Assembly: GCF_900156065.1 (NCBI RefSeq)
Contig: NZ_FTNF01000001.1
Location: forward strand, 1 to 64,000
Length of the DNA: 64,000 bases
Reading direction: 5' to 3'
From: Micromonospora avicenniae
GTDB taxonomy: Bacteria > Actinomycetota > Actinomycetes > Mycobacteriales > Micromonosporaceae
Below the pieces are notes generated by a model. It saw only the letters and a program-made list of their open reading frames with translations, ran no database searches and was not told the origin of the DNA. This document shows, in pieces, positions 53,661 through 63,904 of the stretch. How positions within the stretch are numbered: position 1 is the stretch's first letter; each line of letters opens with the position of its first letter. A program made the translations under genes and the position numbers.

Positions 53661-54709
53661 TTCGACACCTCCTCGACGGTGACGCCGGCCGTACCGCCGC
53701 TCTCCCCCGCCACCGGTCCGGACTCCGGGAAGTGGCAGGCGATGGCCTGCCCGCCACCCCGGGACACCAGCGCCGGCTCCTCGGTCGCGCAGATTTCCTG
53801 CGCCTTCCAGCAGCGGGTGCGGAACCGGCAGCCGGACGGCGGGTCGAGCGGGGTCGGCACGTCGCCGGTTAGCCGGATCCGGCCGCCGGGGCCGAGCTTC
53901 GTGACATCCGGAATGGCCGACAGCAACGCCCGGGTGTACGGGTGCTGCGGTCGCTCGTAGATGTCGACCCGGTCACCGATCTCCACGATCTTGCCGAGAT
54001 ACATCACGGCCACCCGCTGGCAGAAGTGCCGCACCACGGCCAGGTCGTGCGCGATGAACACGAACGCCAGCTCCAGGTCGCGCTGCAACTGGCGGAGCAG
54101 GTTGACGACCTGCGCCTGGATCGAGACGTCCAGGGCGGAGACCGGTTCGTCGGCGACGATGAGCTTCGGCCTCAGCGCCAGCGCCCGGGCGATGCCGATC
54201 CGCTGCCGCTGCCCGCCGGAGAACTCGTGCGGGTACCGGTTGTAGTGCTCCGGGTTCAGCCCGACGATCTCCAGCAGTTCCTGCACCCTGGCCTTGACGC
54301 CGCCGGGCGGTTCGATGCCGTTGACCTGCAACGGCATCGCGATGATCCGGCCCACCGTGTGCCGGGGATTCAGCGAGGCGTACGGGTCCTGGAAGATTAT
54401 CTGCAGGTCCTGGCGCAGCGGACGCAGCTGCCGCCGGCCGGCGTGCGTGATGTCCCGCCCCTCGAACTCGATCGTGCCGGCGGTCGGCTCCAGCAGCCGG
54501 ACCAGCATCCGCCCGGTGGTGGTCTTGCCGCAGCCGGACTCACCGACCAGGCCGAGCGTCTCGCCCGGCCGCACGTCGAAGTCCAGCCCGTCGACCGCGC
54601 GCACCAGGCTCTGGCCGCGGAAGCCGGTACGTACCGGGAAGTGCTTCGCCAGCCCACGCACCCGCAGCAGCGGCTCGGCCGCTGACGGCGCCACACTCAC
54701 CTCACTCAT
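53657..54709 (-). CDS. Peptide ABC transporter ATPase (DppF/OppF type)
   Basis: 350 residues: Walker [11 protein letters not shown]-loop [10 protein letters not shown], signature [14 protein letters not shown], Walker B LIVADEP, and the C-terminal oligopeptide extension [21 protein letters not shown] whose Cys may bind a 4Fe-4S cluster. Overlaps the DppC permease gene by 4 bases. Confidence 0.9.
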   Translation of the reverse strand: MSEVSVAPSAAEPLLRVRGLAKHFPVRTGFRGQSLVRAVDGLDFDVRPGETLGLVGESGCGKTTTGRMLVRLLEPTAGTIEFEGRDITHAGRRQLRPLRQDLQIIFQDPYASLNPRHTVGRIIAMPLQVNGIEPPGGVKARVQELLEIVGLNPEHYNRYPHEFSGGQRQRIGIARALALRPKLIVADEPVSALDVSIQAQVVNLLRQLQRDLELAFVFIAHDLAVVRHFCQRVAVMYLGKIVEIGDRVDIYERPQHPYTRALLSAIPDVTKLGPGGRIRLTGDVPTPLDPPSGCRFRTRCWKAQEICATEEPALVSRGGGQAIACHFPESGPVAGESGGTAGVTVEEVSK

Positions 54710-54720
54710 CGGAGCCTGCC

Positions 54721-54775
54721 TTCGTTCGCGACTGCGGTACTCCGCTGCGCTGCGTTCCTCGCGCTCACCGAGCGA
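54721..54775. repeat. Junction repeat, GTGAGCGCGAGG type
   Basis: On the minus strand it reads GTGAGCGCGAGGA, a variable GCAGCGCAGCGGAGT part and CCGCAGTCGCGAACGAAG. The same first and last words flank the M16 gene junction at 24323-24403. The TGA of the upstream ATPase gene is in its first word. Confidence 0.7.
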
Positions 54776-55871
54776 CCCCCACATGTGCGATGTCCTCGCG
54801 GTAGAGCCGGGTCCGCTCCTCGGTGGACAGGTGGCAGGCGACCAGGTGGCCCTCCCCACCGGCCGGGCGCAGCTGCGGCACTTCGGTACGGGACCGGTCG
54901 CCGTTGCGGTCGGCGTACCGGCAGCGCGGGTGGAAGGAGCAGCCCGAGGGCAGGTTGATCAGGCTCGGCGGGTTGCCCCGGATCGGCACCAGGTCCTCGT
55001 CCGCGTCGCCGTGCAGGGACGGCACGCTGGAGAGCAGTCCCCAGGTGTACGGGTGCTGCGGCCGGCGCAGCACCTGCTCGACGCTGCCCCGCTCGACGGC
55101 GCGGCCGCCGTACATGACGAGTACGTCGTCAGCCACCTGGCTGACCACACCGAGGTCGTGCGTGATCATGATGATCGCCGAGTGGAACTCCGCCTGGAGG
55201 TCGGCGAGCAGGTCCAGGATCTGCGCCTGCACGGTGACGTCCAGCGCGGTGGTCGGCTCGTCGGCGATGACCAGGTCGGGATCGTTTACCAGCGCCATCG
55301 CGATCATCGCCCGTTGGCGCATGCCGCCCGAGAACTCATGCGGGTACTGGTCGAATCGACGCGCCGGTTGCGGGATGCCGACCCGCCCGAGCATGTCGAC
55401 CGCCCGCTGCCGGGCCTCCCGCCTGCCCGCGCCCGGGTGGTGCACCCGGTACGCCTCGGCGATCTGCCGCCCCACCGTGTAGTACGGGTGCAGCGCCGAC
55501 AGCGGATCCTGGAAGATCATCGCCATGTCCCGGCCGCGCAGCCGGCGTACCTCCTCCTCCGGCAGGCCGACCAGTTGGCGGCCGCCGACCGAGATCTCGC
55601 CGGTGATCGTCGTCCGCTTGGCGTTGTGCAGGCCGAGGATGGCCAGCGAGGTGACGCTCTTGCCCGATCCGGATTCGCCGACGATGCCGAGTGTCCGGCC
55701 GCGCTCGACCGTGAAGGACACCCCGTCGACCGCACGGACCACGCCGTCCTCGGTGTCGAAACGAACCCGCAGATCGTCCACCCGCAGGTACGGCCCGCTG
55801 GTGGAACGCTGCTCGGGCACGCTGGGGCGGTCGCCCGGTTGCCCGGACGGCACCGACTTCGGCCTGTCCAC
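54765..55871 (-). CDS. Peptide ABC transporter ATPase (DppD/OppD type)
   Basis: 368 residues: Walker [30 protein letters not shown], signature [14 protein letters not shown], Walker B LVIADEP, and C-terminal [15 protein letters not shown]. First gene of the operon (order D-F-C-B-A, unlike the usual A-first). GTG at 55871 with GGGAGG upstream. An inverted repeat CCCTCAG/CTGAGGG (55880-55919) over the probable promoter may be an operator. Confidence 0.9.
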   Translation of the reverse strand: MDRPKSVPSGQPGDRPSVPEQRSTSGPYLRVDDLRVRFDTEDGVVRAVDGVSFTVERGRTLGIVGESGSGKSVTSLAILGLHNAKRTTITGEISVGGRQLVGLPEEEVRRLRGRDMAMIFQDPLSALHPYYTVGRQIAEAYRVHHPGAGRREARQRAVDMLGRVGIPQPARRFDQYPHEFSGGMRQRAMIAMALVNDPDLVIADEPTTALDVTVQAQILDLLADLQAEFHSAIIMITHDLGVVSQVADDVLVMYGGRAVERGSVEQVLRRPQHPYTWGLLSSVPSLHGDADEDLVPIRGNPPSLINLPSGCSFHPRCRYADRNGDRSRTEVPQLRPAGGEGHLVACHLSTEERTRLYREDIAHVGVAR

Positions 55872-56109
55872 GACCGCCTCCCTCAGTGACGAAGAGAACT
55901 TACAGATAATCCCTGAGGGTGAAAATAAGCTACAAGTCCGGCGGCTGTCAGCGGCCGTCAGCGTAACGACTCGGCAACGTCCGTGAACAGCCCTCACCAG
56001 CACATTCACGAAGTCCGCTGCTCCGCCTCGCCACGTCGACGCACGTCGGGTGCGACGATGACAGCGGCAGTCAGGCAAGCATTCCCGCCGACACGAGGTG
56101 GAGGTGACC

Positions 56110-56658
56110 ATGACCGTGGCGGTGTTCGACCACGAAGGCCCGTGGACCGAAGAGGAGTACCTCTCCCTCGGCGAGACGTCCCAGCGCGTCGAACTCTTCG
56201 ACGGGAGCCTTCACGTGACCCCAGCACCAACCCCACGACACCAACGCACCTCCCGCAAACTCGGGAACATCCTCGAAGCAGCGGCCGAAGCCGTGGGACT
56301 CGAGCTGCTCGAAGCGGTGAACGTCCGGCTCCGGCCAGGCCGCATCCCGATTCCCGACCTCGTGATCACCTCGCCGGTGAACCTCGACGACCCGTACGTC
56401 GAGGCGACGAGCGTCCGTTTGATCTGTGAGATCGTCTCACCTGGCAATGCCTCCACCGACAAGGTGCTCAAGATGCACTACTACGCGGCTGCCGGCATCG
56501 ATTGGTACCTGCTTGTCGATCAGGCGGCCGGTGCCCTGCGCCTCCATCGGCGCCGCGGCCGCCACTACGTCGAACACTCGGCGGCCAAGCGCGGCGAGAC
56601 ACTGGAGCTGACCGAGCCGGTGCGGGCCACTATCCGGCCCGAAGAGCTGCTGCCCTGA
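56110..56658 (+). CDS. Uma2 family (DUF820) nuclease-like protein
   Basis: 182 residues. PD-(D/E)xK-type core: PDLVITSP, then VRLICEIVSPGNASTDK, and YYAAAGIDWYLLVD. Uma2 proteins are common in actinobacteria and cyanobacteria; their biological role is uncertain. ATG at 56110 follows GGAGG. Divergent from the peptide transporter operon; the ~235-base interval holds both promoters. Confidence 0.82.
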   Translation: MTVAVFDHEGPWTEEEYLSLGETSQRVELFDGSLHVTPAPTPRHQRTSRKLGNILEAAAEAVGLELLEAVNVRLRPGRIPIPDLVITSPVNLDDPYVEATSVRLICEIVSPGNASTDKVLKMHYYAAAGIDWYLLVDQAAGALRLHRRRGRHYVEHSAAKRGETLELTEPVRATIRPEELLP

Positions 56659-56691
56659 CGCAGGTCGGGCCACAGGCCTAGGGTCGGTCGC

Positions 56692-56776
56692 ATGAGCGAG
56701 CGCCAGCGAGCGAATCATCAGCACAGGGCGAAAGTGCCTCATGCCGGCACGCAGCGCAGCGGAGTGCCGGCATGAG
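56692..56776. repeat. GAGCG-rich junction repeat with 10-bp inverted repeat
   Basis: Begins ATGAGCGAGCGCCAGCGAGC; contains CATGCCGGCA (56740-56749) and TGCCGGCATG (56765-56774) as a perfect hairpin around CGCAGCGCAGCGGAG, and ends with a second ATGAGCG. Gene-free spacer between Uma2 and tldD, related in words to the other junction repeats. Confidence 0.6.
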
Positions 56777-56800
56777 CGATCAACAGATCGAAGTGCGGTC

Positions 56801-58237
56801 GTGACCGAGTTCGACGCGGCGAGCGCCGCCGTGCAGGCCGCTGTGGACGCCGGAGCCCGGTACGCCGACGCCCGCGTGATGCAGCGGAGCTACGAGTCGA
56901 TGTCCGCACGCAACGGCGAGATCGAGGAGCTGACCCAGCACGAGAGCATCGGCCTCGGTGTACGAGCCCTGGTCGGGTCGAGCTGGGGCTTCTATGCCGT
57001 ACCCGATCTCTCCGACGCCGCGGCCCGCGATGCCGGTCGGCGTGCCGCGCGGATCGCCGCCGCCAGCGCGCGCGTGCCCGGCCCGCCCATCGACCTGGTA
57101 CCCACCGAGCCGGTGACCGCGACCTGGGCCTCGGAGTGCCACATCGACCCGCTCGGCGTGCCGCTCTCCGACAAGGGGGACCTGTTGGTGCGGTCGACCA
57201 GGGCCATCCGGGAGCACGGCGCCGACCTGGCCGAGGGGCTCTACCAGATCTGGGACACGACCAAGTGGTTCGTCTCCAGCGAGGGGCACCGGATCGACCA
57301 GCGCATCCGCGAGTGCGGCGGCGGCATCTCGGCCACCTCGATCGGCGACGGCGAGACCCAACGCCGTTCGTACCCCAGCTACCGGGGCCAGTACGGCACC
57401 ACCGGCTGGGAACTGGTCGAGTCGTTGGACCTGGCCGCACACGCCGCCCGGATCGCCGAGGAGTCCCGCGAACTGCTCACCGCTCCGCCGTGCCCGGCGG
57501 GCGAGACCGACCTGATCCTCGGCGGCGAACAGCTGGCCCTGCAGATCCACGAGTCGGTCGGGCACGCCATCGAGCTGGACCGGATCCTCGGCTGGGAGGC
57601 CGCCTTCGCCGGCACGTCCTGGCTGGACCTCGCCCAGCTCGGCTCGTTGCGCTACGGCTCCGAGCTGATGAACGTCACCATCGATCCGACCATCCCGGGC
57701 GCGCTCGGCAGCTTCGGCTTCGACGACGAGGGCTCCCCCGCGGTGAAGCGGGACGCCGTTCGCGAGGGTCGCTGGGTGGGCGTACTCGCCGGCCGGGACT
57801 CGGCCGCCGTCGCGGGCCTGGACTACGGCGGGAGCGTACGGTCCGACGGCTGGGCCCGGCTGCCGATGGTGCGGATGACGAACGTCGGACTCGAACCCGG
57901 CCCACACACCTTGGAAGAGATCATCGCGGCCACCGACCACGGGGTGCTGATGGACATCAACCGGTCCTGGTCGATCGACGACAAGCGGCTCAACTTCCAG
58001 TTCGGCTGCGAGGTCGGCTGGGAGGTGAAGCGGGGCCGGCGCGGCCGGATGCTGCGCAACCCGACCTACACCGGCATCGGCCCGCTCTTCTGGCGGTCGA
58101 TGGACATGCTCTCCTCGGAGACCGTCGCCTGGGGTACGCCGAACTGCGGCAAGGGCCAGCCGGGCCAGACCGGGCACACCGGGCATCCGGCCGCGCCGGC
58201 CCGGTTCCGCAACGTCCGCGTGGGGGTACGGGCATGA
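56801..58237 (+). CDS. tldD: TldD metalloprotease subunit
   Basis: 478 residues. Zinc motif HESVGHAIE (H about 250) is intact, followed by the family region FDDEGSPA and GLDYGGSVRSDG. With TldE it forms a heterodimer that degrades unfolded peptides and matures microcins and CcdA in E. coli. GTG at 56801; upstream DNA is junction repeat. The stop overlaps the tldE start by 4 bases. Confidence 0.9.
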   Translation: MTEFDAASAAVQAAVDAGARYADARVMQRSYESMSARNGEIEELTQHESIGLGVRALVGSSWGFYAVPDLSDAAARDAGRRAARIAAASARVPGPPIDLVPTEPVTATWASECHIDPLGVPLSDKGDLLVRSTRAIREHGADLAEGLYQIWDTTKWFVSSEGHRIDQRIRECGGGISATSIGDGETQRRSYPSYRGQYGTTGWELVESLDLAAHAARIAEESRELLTAPPCPAGETDLILGGEQLALQIHESVGHAIELDRILGWEAAFAGTSWLDLAQLGSLRYGSELMNVTIDPTIPGALGSFGFDDEGSPAVKRDAVREGRWVGVLAGRDSAAVAGLDYGGSVRSDGWARLPMVRMTNVGLEPGPHTLEEIIAATDHGVLMDINRSWSIDDKRLNFQFGCEVGWEVKRGRRGRMLRNPTYTGIGPLFWRSMDMLSSETVAWGTPNCGKGQPGQTGHTGHPAAPARFRNVRVGVRA

Positions 58238-59628
58238 CCGAGTTGGAACTCGCCGGCCAGGTCGTCGAACTGGTCCGCCGCGCCGGTGGTCCGGACGCGC
58301 AGGCCGAGGCGGTGGTCACCCGCGCCGATCTGGCGTTGACCAGGTTTGCCAACTCCTTCATCCACCAGAACGTCGCCGAGTCGGGTGTCGGCGTCCGACT
58401 GCGGGTGCACGTCGACGGGCGTACCGCCGCGGGCAGCGGCAGCGAGGTGAGCCTGGAGGGGCTTCGCGCGCTGGTCGAGCGGACCCTGGCCGCCGCCCGG
58501 CTCTGTCCGCCCGACCCGGCCTGGCCCGGACTCACCCCACCCACTCCGACAGCAGCGAGCGGGCCGGTCGACGAGGCCACCGCGTACGCCGACCCGGACG
58601 CGCGGGCCGAGCGGGTCCGCGCCTTCGTCGAGGCGGCCGGCGGACTGGAGGCGGCCGGCTACTGCCGTACCACCCACCGGTCGTCGGGATTCGCGAACAG
58701 CGCGGGGCAGTCGGCGTACGGCCACGCGGTCGAGGCGGCCATGGACGGCATCGCCCGGGCCGGAGGCGCGGACGGGGTCGCTCGGCTCTGCGCCGACCGG
58801 CTCGCCGACATCGACGGCGCCGCGCTGGGCGCGCGGGCGGCGGCCAAGGCTCGCGCGGCCGTCGCTCCCGTCGAGTTGCCGCCGGGACGCTACGAGGTGG
58901 TGTTCGAGCCGGCGGCGGTGGCGGACCTGCTCCAGAACCTGTCCTGGTACGGCTTCAACGGCAAGCGGCACGCCGAGCGGCAGTCCTTCGCCGACCCGGG
59001 CACCGCGCAGTTCGACCCCGCCGTCACCGTGGTCGACGATCCGCTCGCCGCGGTCGACCTGCCGTTCGACGTCGAGGGCACGCCCCGCCGGCGGTTGGCG
59101 CTGGTCGAGGCCGGCACCACCGCCGCCGTCGTACACGACCGGCGGACGGCCGCGGACGCGGGGACGCAGTCCACTGGGCACGGGATCACGGGCGGCGCGA
59201 GCTTCGGACCGATCCCGCGTAACCTGCGGCTGCTCGGCAGCGACGGGACGGGCGGGGACACGGACGGCATCCCGGGGGATCCGGCCGCGGGCGCGGTCGC
59301 CGACCGGGACACCGCCGCCCTGGTCGCACAGGTCGCGCGCGGATTGCTGGTCAGCGACCTGTGGTACACCCGGGTGCTCGACCCGAAGAGCCTGGTGGTG
59401 ACCGGGTTGACGCGGAACGGGGTCTGGCTGATCGAGGACGGGGAGGTCACCTCGCCGGTCCGTGACTTCCGGTTCACCGAGTCCTACCCCCGCGCCTTGG
59501 GGCCCGGTCGGGTGCTCGGCCTCGGCCGGCGTCCGGTCCGCCAACCGGACCGGCTGGACGGTGTCTGGTGGGAGGCCCCACCCCTGCGGCTGGCCGAGTG
59601 GAACTTCACCGGTGGCGCCTCCGGCTGA
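58234..59628 (+). CDS. tldE: TldE/PmbA subunit
   Basis: 464 residues, same fold as TldD without the zinc motif (RYEVVFEPAAVADLLQNL). It is the noncatalytic half of the TldD/E dimer. ATG at 58234 overlaps the tldD stop (ATGA). The insertion near 355-375 (GSDGTGGDTDGIPGDP) is Gly/Asp-rich and unusual. Confidence 0.88.
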   Translation: MTELELAGQVVELVRRAGGPDAQAEAVVTRADLALTRFANSFIHQNVAESGVGVRLRVHVDGRTAAGSGSEVSLEGLRALVERTLAAARLCPPDPAWPGLTPPTPTAASGPVDEATAYADPDARAERVRAFVEAAGGLEAAGYCRTTHRSSGFANSAGQSAYGHAVEAAMDGIARAGGADGVARLCADRLADIDGAALGARAAAKARAAVAPVELPPGRYEVVFEPAAVADLLQNLSWYGFNGKRHAERQSFADPGTAQFDPAVTVVDDPLAAVDLPFDVEGTPRRRLALVEAGTTAAVVHDRRTAADAGTQSTGHGITGGASFGPIPRNLRLLGSDGTGGDTDGIPGDPAAGAVADRDTAALVAQVARGLLVSDLWYTRVLDPKSLVVTGLTRNGVWLIEDGEVTSPVRDFRFTESYPRALGPGRVLGLGRRPVRQPDRLDGVWWEAPPLRLAEWNFTGGASG

Positions 59629-59945
59629 CCCGACGGCGGCACTCGCCCGGGAGGTCCTGGTGCTGCTCGGCCACCCCGGCGTCACGACGGGACAGCGACC
59701 TACTTAACATCGTCACATCGATCATCGTTCCGGGGCTCCTGGGCCGGCCGGACACACGGGACGCCGTCTTGGACGGACGGCAAGCGAAGATCGGCGTAAC
59801 GTGTGTCACTTAGCTGCGCCGGCGCGCCGGCGTGGTCGTTGGTGTGCGCATGACGTGGCAAGCGGGTGCGGTTTCAACGGTCCGCGTGCCGACCGGAGGA
59901 AGTTCCGCCCGCGCGGGTGCGGGCCCCGTCGAGGAGACGACTCGA
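59629..59945. other. Intergenic region, tldE to sdh operon
   Basis: 317 bases without a credible gene; reading frames here have no family match. It is expected to hold the sdh promoter; TAACAT (about 59704) and TAACGT (59796) are candidate -10 boxes but neither has a convincing -35. A short frame from 59832 merges with the sdhC frame and is rejected as its start. Confidence 0.5.
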
Positions 59946-60752
59946 ATGACATCAACGGCAACGAGGCCGCGGGGAGCGCGGGCGCGCGCCGCCATCGCGG
60001 CGAAGACGTTGCGCACCGACCGCTGGTGGTTCGCCCCACTGATCACCGTCGTCGGGCTCACCGCCTGGGTCGCGTACGCGACGGTCCGGGTCTACTTGCA
60101 CAACTGGTACTGGGTCGAGGACTTCCACTACCTGACCCCGTTCTACTCCCCGTGCATCACGGACCGGTGCGTCGAGGGCGCCGCGCACTTCGGACGGATC
60201 CTCCCCGACTGGTGGATCATCCCCGAGGCCGCGTTCACCCTGCCCTTCCTGCTGCTGTTCCGGCTGACCTGCTACTACTACCGCAAGGCGTACTACCGGT
60301 CGTTCTGGCTCTCGCCGCCGGCCTGCGCGGTCCCGGACGGGCACCAGACCTACAGCGGTGAGACCCGCTTCCCGCTGCTGGGGCAGAACCTGCACCGCTA
60401 CTTCTTCTACGCCGCCGTGATCATCTCGCTGATCAACTCCTGGGACGCGGTCCTCGCCTTCCACTCGCCGAAGGGCTTCGGATTCGGGCTGGGCAACCTC
60501 ATCCTGATCGGCAACGTGGTGATGCTCTGGGCGTACACCATCTCCTGCCACTCCTGCCGGCACATCATCGGCGGCCGGCTCAAGCACTTCTCCAAGCACC
60601 CGCTGCGCTACCGGGCCTGGACGTTCGTGTCCTGGCTCAACGTCAGGCACATGCAGCTCGCCTGGATCACGCTCGGCACCCTGGCGCTGACCGACTTCTA
60701 CGTCATGGCGGTCGCGGCCGACTGGATCCCCGACCTGCGGTTCATCAACTAG
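59946..60752 (+). CDS. sdhC: Succinate dehydrogenase membrane anchor subunit
   Basis: 268 residues, about five membrane segments, with His and Cys residues near helix ends (SCHSCRHIIGG) that may bind haem. It is of the long single-anchor type found with actinobacterial Sdh1 (compare Rv0249c), carrying electrons to menaquinone. ATG at 59946 has GAGGAG about 9 bases upstream. Confidence 0.85.
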   Translation: MTSTATRPRGARARAAIAAKTLRTDRWWFAPLITVVGLTAWVAYATVRVYLHNWYWVEDFHYLTPFYSPCITDRCVEGAAHFGRILPDWWIIPEAAFTLPFLLLFRLTCYYYRKAYYRSFWLSPPACAVPDGHQTYSGETRFPLLGQNLHRYFFYAAVIISLINSWDAVLAFHSPKGFGFGLGNLILIGNVVMLWAYTISCHSCRHIIGGRLKHFSKHPLRYRAWTFVSWLNVRHMQLAWITLGTLALTDFYVMAVAADWIPDLRFIN

Positions 60753-60763
60753 AGGGCCTGGAC

Positions 60764-62680
60764 ATGACGACTACCACTCGCATCGAACGACACCACTACG
60801 ACGTCGTCGTGATCGGCGCCGGCGGCGCCGGCCTGCGCGCGGCGATCGAGGCCCGGCTGGCCGGCAAGAAGACCGCGATCATCTCGAAGTCGCTCTTCGG
60901 CAAGGCGCACACGGTGATGGCCGAGGGCGGCGCCGCGGCCGCCATGGGCAACGTGAACCCACGCGACAGCTGGCAGGTGCACTTCCGCGACACCATGCGC
61001 GGCGGCAAGTTCCTGAACAATTTCCGGATGGCCGAGCTGCACGCGAAGGAGTCGCCGCAGCGGATCTGGGAGCTGGAGACGTACGGTGCGCTCTTCGACC
61101 GCACCAAGAACGGCAAGATCTCGCAGCGGAACTTCGGCGGCCACGAGTACCCGAGACTGGCGCATGTCGGCGACCGCACCGGCCTGGAGCTGATCCGCAC
61201 CCTCCAGCAGAAGATCGTCTCGCTGCAGCAGGAGGACAAGCGCGAGTTCGGCTCGTACGACGCCCGGATCCGGGTCTTCGCCGAGACCACCATCACCGAG
61301 CTGCTGCTCGACGGCGACCGGGTGGCCGGGGCGTTCGGTTACTACCGGGAGTCCGGCGAGTTCATCCTCTTCGAGGCCCCCGCCGTGGTGCTGGCCACCG
61401 GTGGCGTCGGCCGGTCCTACAAGGTCACCTCGAACTCCTGGGAGTACACCGGGGACGGTCACGCGCTCGCGCTGCGTGCCGGGGCGAACCTGATCAACAT
61501 GGAGTTCCTCCAGTTCCACCCGACCGGAATGGTCTGGCCGCCGTCGGTCAAGGGCATCCTGGTCACCGAGTCGGTCCGCGGCGACGGCGGCGTGCTGCGG
61601 AACTCCGACGGCAAGCGGTTCATGTTCGACTACGTGCCCGACGTCTTCCGCAAGCAGTACGCGGAGACCGAGGAGGAGGCGGACCGCTGGTACACCGACC
61701 CGGACAACAACCGCCGCCCGCCGGAGCTGCTCCCTCGTGACGAGGTGGCGCGGGCCATCAACAGCGAGGTCAAGGCCGGCCGGGGTACGCCGGCCGGCGG
61801 GGTCTACCTCGACATCGCGAGCCGCAAGTCGGCCGACGAGATCCGCCGCCGGCTGCCGTCGATGTACCACCAGTTCAAGGAGCTGGCCGACGTCGACATC
61901 ACCAAGGAGCCGATGGAGGTCGGCCCGACCTGCCACTACGTGATGGGCGGCGTCGAGGTGGAGCCCGACAGCGGGGCGGCGGTCGGCCACGTACGCGGCC
62001 TCTTCGCCGCCGGCGAGGTCTCCGGCGGGATGCACGGCTCCAACCGGCTCGGCGGCAACTCGCTGTCCGACCTGCTCGTCTTCGGCAAGCGGGCGGGCGG
62101 TCACGCCGCCTCGTACGCCGACGGTCTGGTCGAGCGGCCGAAGGTGGCGGTACAGGCGGTCGAGGCCGCGGTGGAGACGGCGCTGGCGCCGTTGCAGCGG
62201 GACACGGGCGAGAGCCCGTACACCCTCCAGCAGGACCTCCAGGCGGTGATGGGGGACCTGGTCGGCATCATCCGGCGCGAGGGGGAGTTGGCCGACGCCC
62301 TGGTCCGCCTCGCCGAGCTGCGCGAGCGGGTGGCGAAGGTGAGCGCGGCCGGCGGGCGGCGCTACAACCCCGGCTGGCACCTGGCGCTCGACCTGCGCAA
62401 CATGCTCGTGGTCTCGGAGTGCACCGCGAAGGCGGCGCTGGAGCGACAGGAGTCGCGCGGCGGGCACACCCGGGAGGACTACCCGTCGATGGACCCGAAG
62501 TGGCGGCGGCTCAACCTGGTCTGCTCGTTGGACGGGGACGCCGTCCGGCTGACCCACAAGCCGCTGCCGAAGATGCGGCCGGAGCTGATCGGGCTGTTCG
62601 ACCGGGCCGAGCTGGCCAAGTACCTGACCGACGAGGAACTCGCCGAGTTCGACGCCCTCACCGAGGAGGCGAACAACTGA
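60764..62680 (+). CDS. sdhA: Succinate dehydrogenase flavoprotein subunit
   Basis: 638 residues. FAD-binding VIGAGGAGLRAAIEA at the start, covalent-flavin His in AHTVMAEGG (His 49), substrate region HPTGMVWPP and the active-site Arg region VTESVRGDGG. Oxidises succinate to fumarate. Starts 11 bases after sdhC; stop overlaps sdhB by one base. Confidence 0.93.
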   Translation: MTTTTRIERHHYDVVVIGAGGAGLRAAIEARLAGKKTAIISKSLFGKAHTVMAEGGAAAAMGNVNPRDSWQVHFRDTMRGGKFLNNFRMAELHAKESPQRIWELETYGALFDRTKNGKISQRNFGGHEYPRLAHVGDRTGLELIRTLQQKIVSLQQEDKREFGSYDARIRVFAETTITELLLDGDRVAGAFGYYRESGEFILFEAPAVVLATGGVGRSYKVTSNSWEYTGDGHALALRAGANLINMEFLQFHPTGMVWPPSVKGILVTESVRGDGGVLRNSDGKRFMFDYVPDVFRKQYAETEEEADRWYTDPDNNRRPPELLPRDEVARAINSEVKAGRGTPAGGVYLDIASRKSADEIRRRLPSMYHQFKELADVDITKEPMEVGPTCHYVMGGVEVEPDSGAAVGHVRGLFAAGEVSGGMHGSNRLGGNSLSDLLVFGKRAGGHAASYADGLVERPKVAVQAVEAAVETALAPLQRDTGESPYTLQQDLQAVMGDLVGIIRREGELADALVRLAELRERVAKVSAAGGRRYNPGWHLALDLRNMLVVSECTAKAALERQESRGGHTREDYPSMDPKWRRLNLVCSLDGDAVRLTHKPLPKMRPELIGLFDRAELAKYLTDEELAEFDALTEEANN

Positions 62681-63741
62681 TGGGAAGCAAGCGGCAGTTC
62701 CGCATCTGGCGGGGCGACGAGACCGGTGGCGACCTGAAGGACTACACGGTCGAGGTCAACGAGGGCGAGGTCGTCCTCGACATCATTCACCGGCTCCAGG
62801 CCACCGAGGCGCCGGACCTGGCGTGCCGGTGGAACTGCAAGGCCGGCAAGTGCGGCTCCTGCTCCATGGAGATCAACGGCAAGCCGCGGCTGGGCTGCAT
62901 GACCCGGATGTCGACGTTCGAGGAGTCCGAGACCGTCACGGTCACCCCGCTGCGCACCTTCCCGGTGATCCGGGACCTGGTCACCGATGTCTCGTTCAAC
63001 TACGAGAAGGCTCGGGAGACCCCCGCGTTCGCGCCGCCGGCGGACGTGGCGCCCGGCGACTACCGGATGCAGCAGGTCGACGTGGAGCGCTCGCAGGAGT
63101 TCCGCAAGTGCATCGAGTGCTTCCTCTGCCAGAACGTGTGCCATGTGATCCGCGATCACGAGGAGAACAAGCCGGCCTTCTCCGGGCCGCGCTTCTTCAT
63201 CCGCGCCGCGGAACTGGACATGCATCCGCTCGACACCCGGACCGACCGCAAGGAGTACGCGCAGGCGGAGATGGGCCTGGGGTACTGCAACATCACCAAG
63301 TGCTGCACCGAGGTCTGCCCCGAGCACATCAAGATCACTGACAACGGGATCATCCCCATGAAGGAACGCGCGGTCGACCGCAGGTACGATCCCCTTGTGA
63401 GGCTTGGTAGCAAGATCTTCCGTCGGGGTGAGACGCCCCAGAACAGCGTGACCAGCGCGCGCGCGGCCGGCCCGGCGACGCCCAGCACCAGCGCGGGCTT
63501 TCACTCGCACGCCGGTGGCTCGCACGACTCGCGGGCCGAGGCCCAGGCGCAGAGCGGGGTGAACTGGCACCGCGAGGTGCCCCACCCGACCGCGCCGGCG
63601 GTGGACGAGCGGGGCAAGCTGCCGCTCACGGAGCTCACCTTCGATCGGGCAGCCGCGCCGTCGCCCTTCGGCGACGACGTGAGCTTCCCGCTCCCTCCGG
63701 AGCACCTCAACTTCGCCCACCCGGAGCAGGACAAGCACTGA
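62680..63741 (+). CDS. sdhB: Succinate dehydrogenase iron-sulfur subunit with C-terminal extension
   Basis: 353 residues, about 100 longer than usual. The 2Fe-2S Cys (CRWNCKAGKCGSC, GCMTRM) and the two C-terminal cluster sets (CIECFLCQNVC and CCTEVCPEH) are complete by residue ~225. The rest (from about RLGSKIFRRG) is Ala/Ser/Gly/Pro-rich, low complexity and ends SFPLPPEHLNFAHPEQDKH. ATG at 62680 overlaps the sdhA stop. Confidence 0.9.
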   Translation: MGSKRQFRIWRGDETGGDLKDYTVEVNEGEVVLDIIHRLQATEAPDLACRWNCKAGKCGSCSMEINGKPRLGCMTRMSTFEESETVTVTPLRTFPVIRDLVTDVSFNYEKARETPAFAPPADVAPGDYRMQQVDVERSQEFRKCIECFLCQNVCHVIRDHEENKPAFSGPRFFIRAAELDMHPLDTRTDRKEYAQAEMGLGYCNITKCCTEVCPEHIKITDNGIIPMKERAVDRRYDPLVRLGSKIFRRGETPQNSVTSARAAGPATPSTSAGFHSHAGGSHDSRAEAQAQSGVNWHREVPHPTAPAVDERGKLPLTELTFDRAAAPSPFGDDVSFPLPPEHLNFAHPEQDKH

Positions 63742-63763
63742 GCACGTCGACGACAACGATGAC

Positions 63764-63792
63764 GGGGGCCGCGGCACTTGCCGCCGGCCCCC
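63764..63792 (+). terminator. Terminator of sdh operon
   Basis: GGGGGCC-GCGG / CCGC-GGCCCCC stem with one bulged base and CACTTG loop, followed by GCTTCTATTCT; 22 bases after sdhB. Confidence 0.75.
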
Positions 63793-63904
63793 GCTTCTAT
63801 TCTGCCCAGATGTGCGCTTCGTCATCAGAACGGCCCGTTCGGGCCGGTCACGACGGTTACCGGAGGACCGGTCCCGCAGGCCCGGCCGGCGGGACGGCGA
63901 CAGG

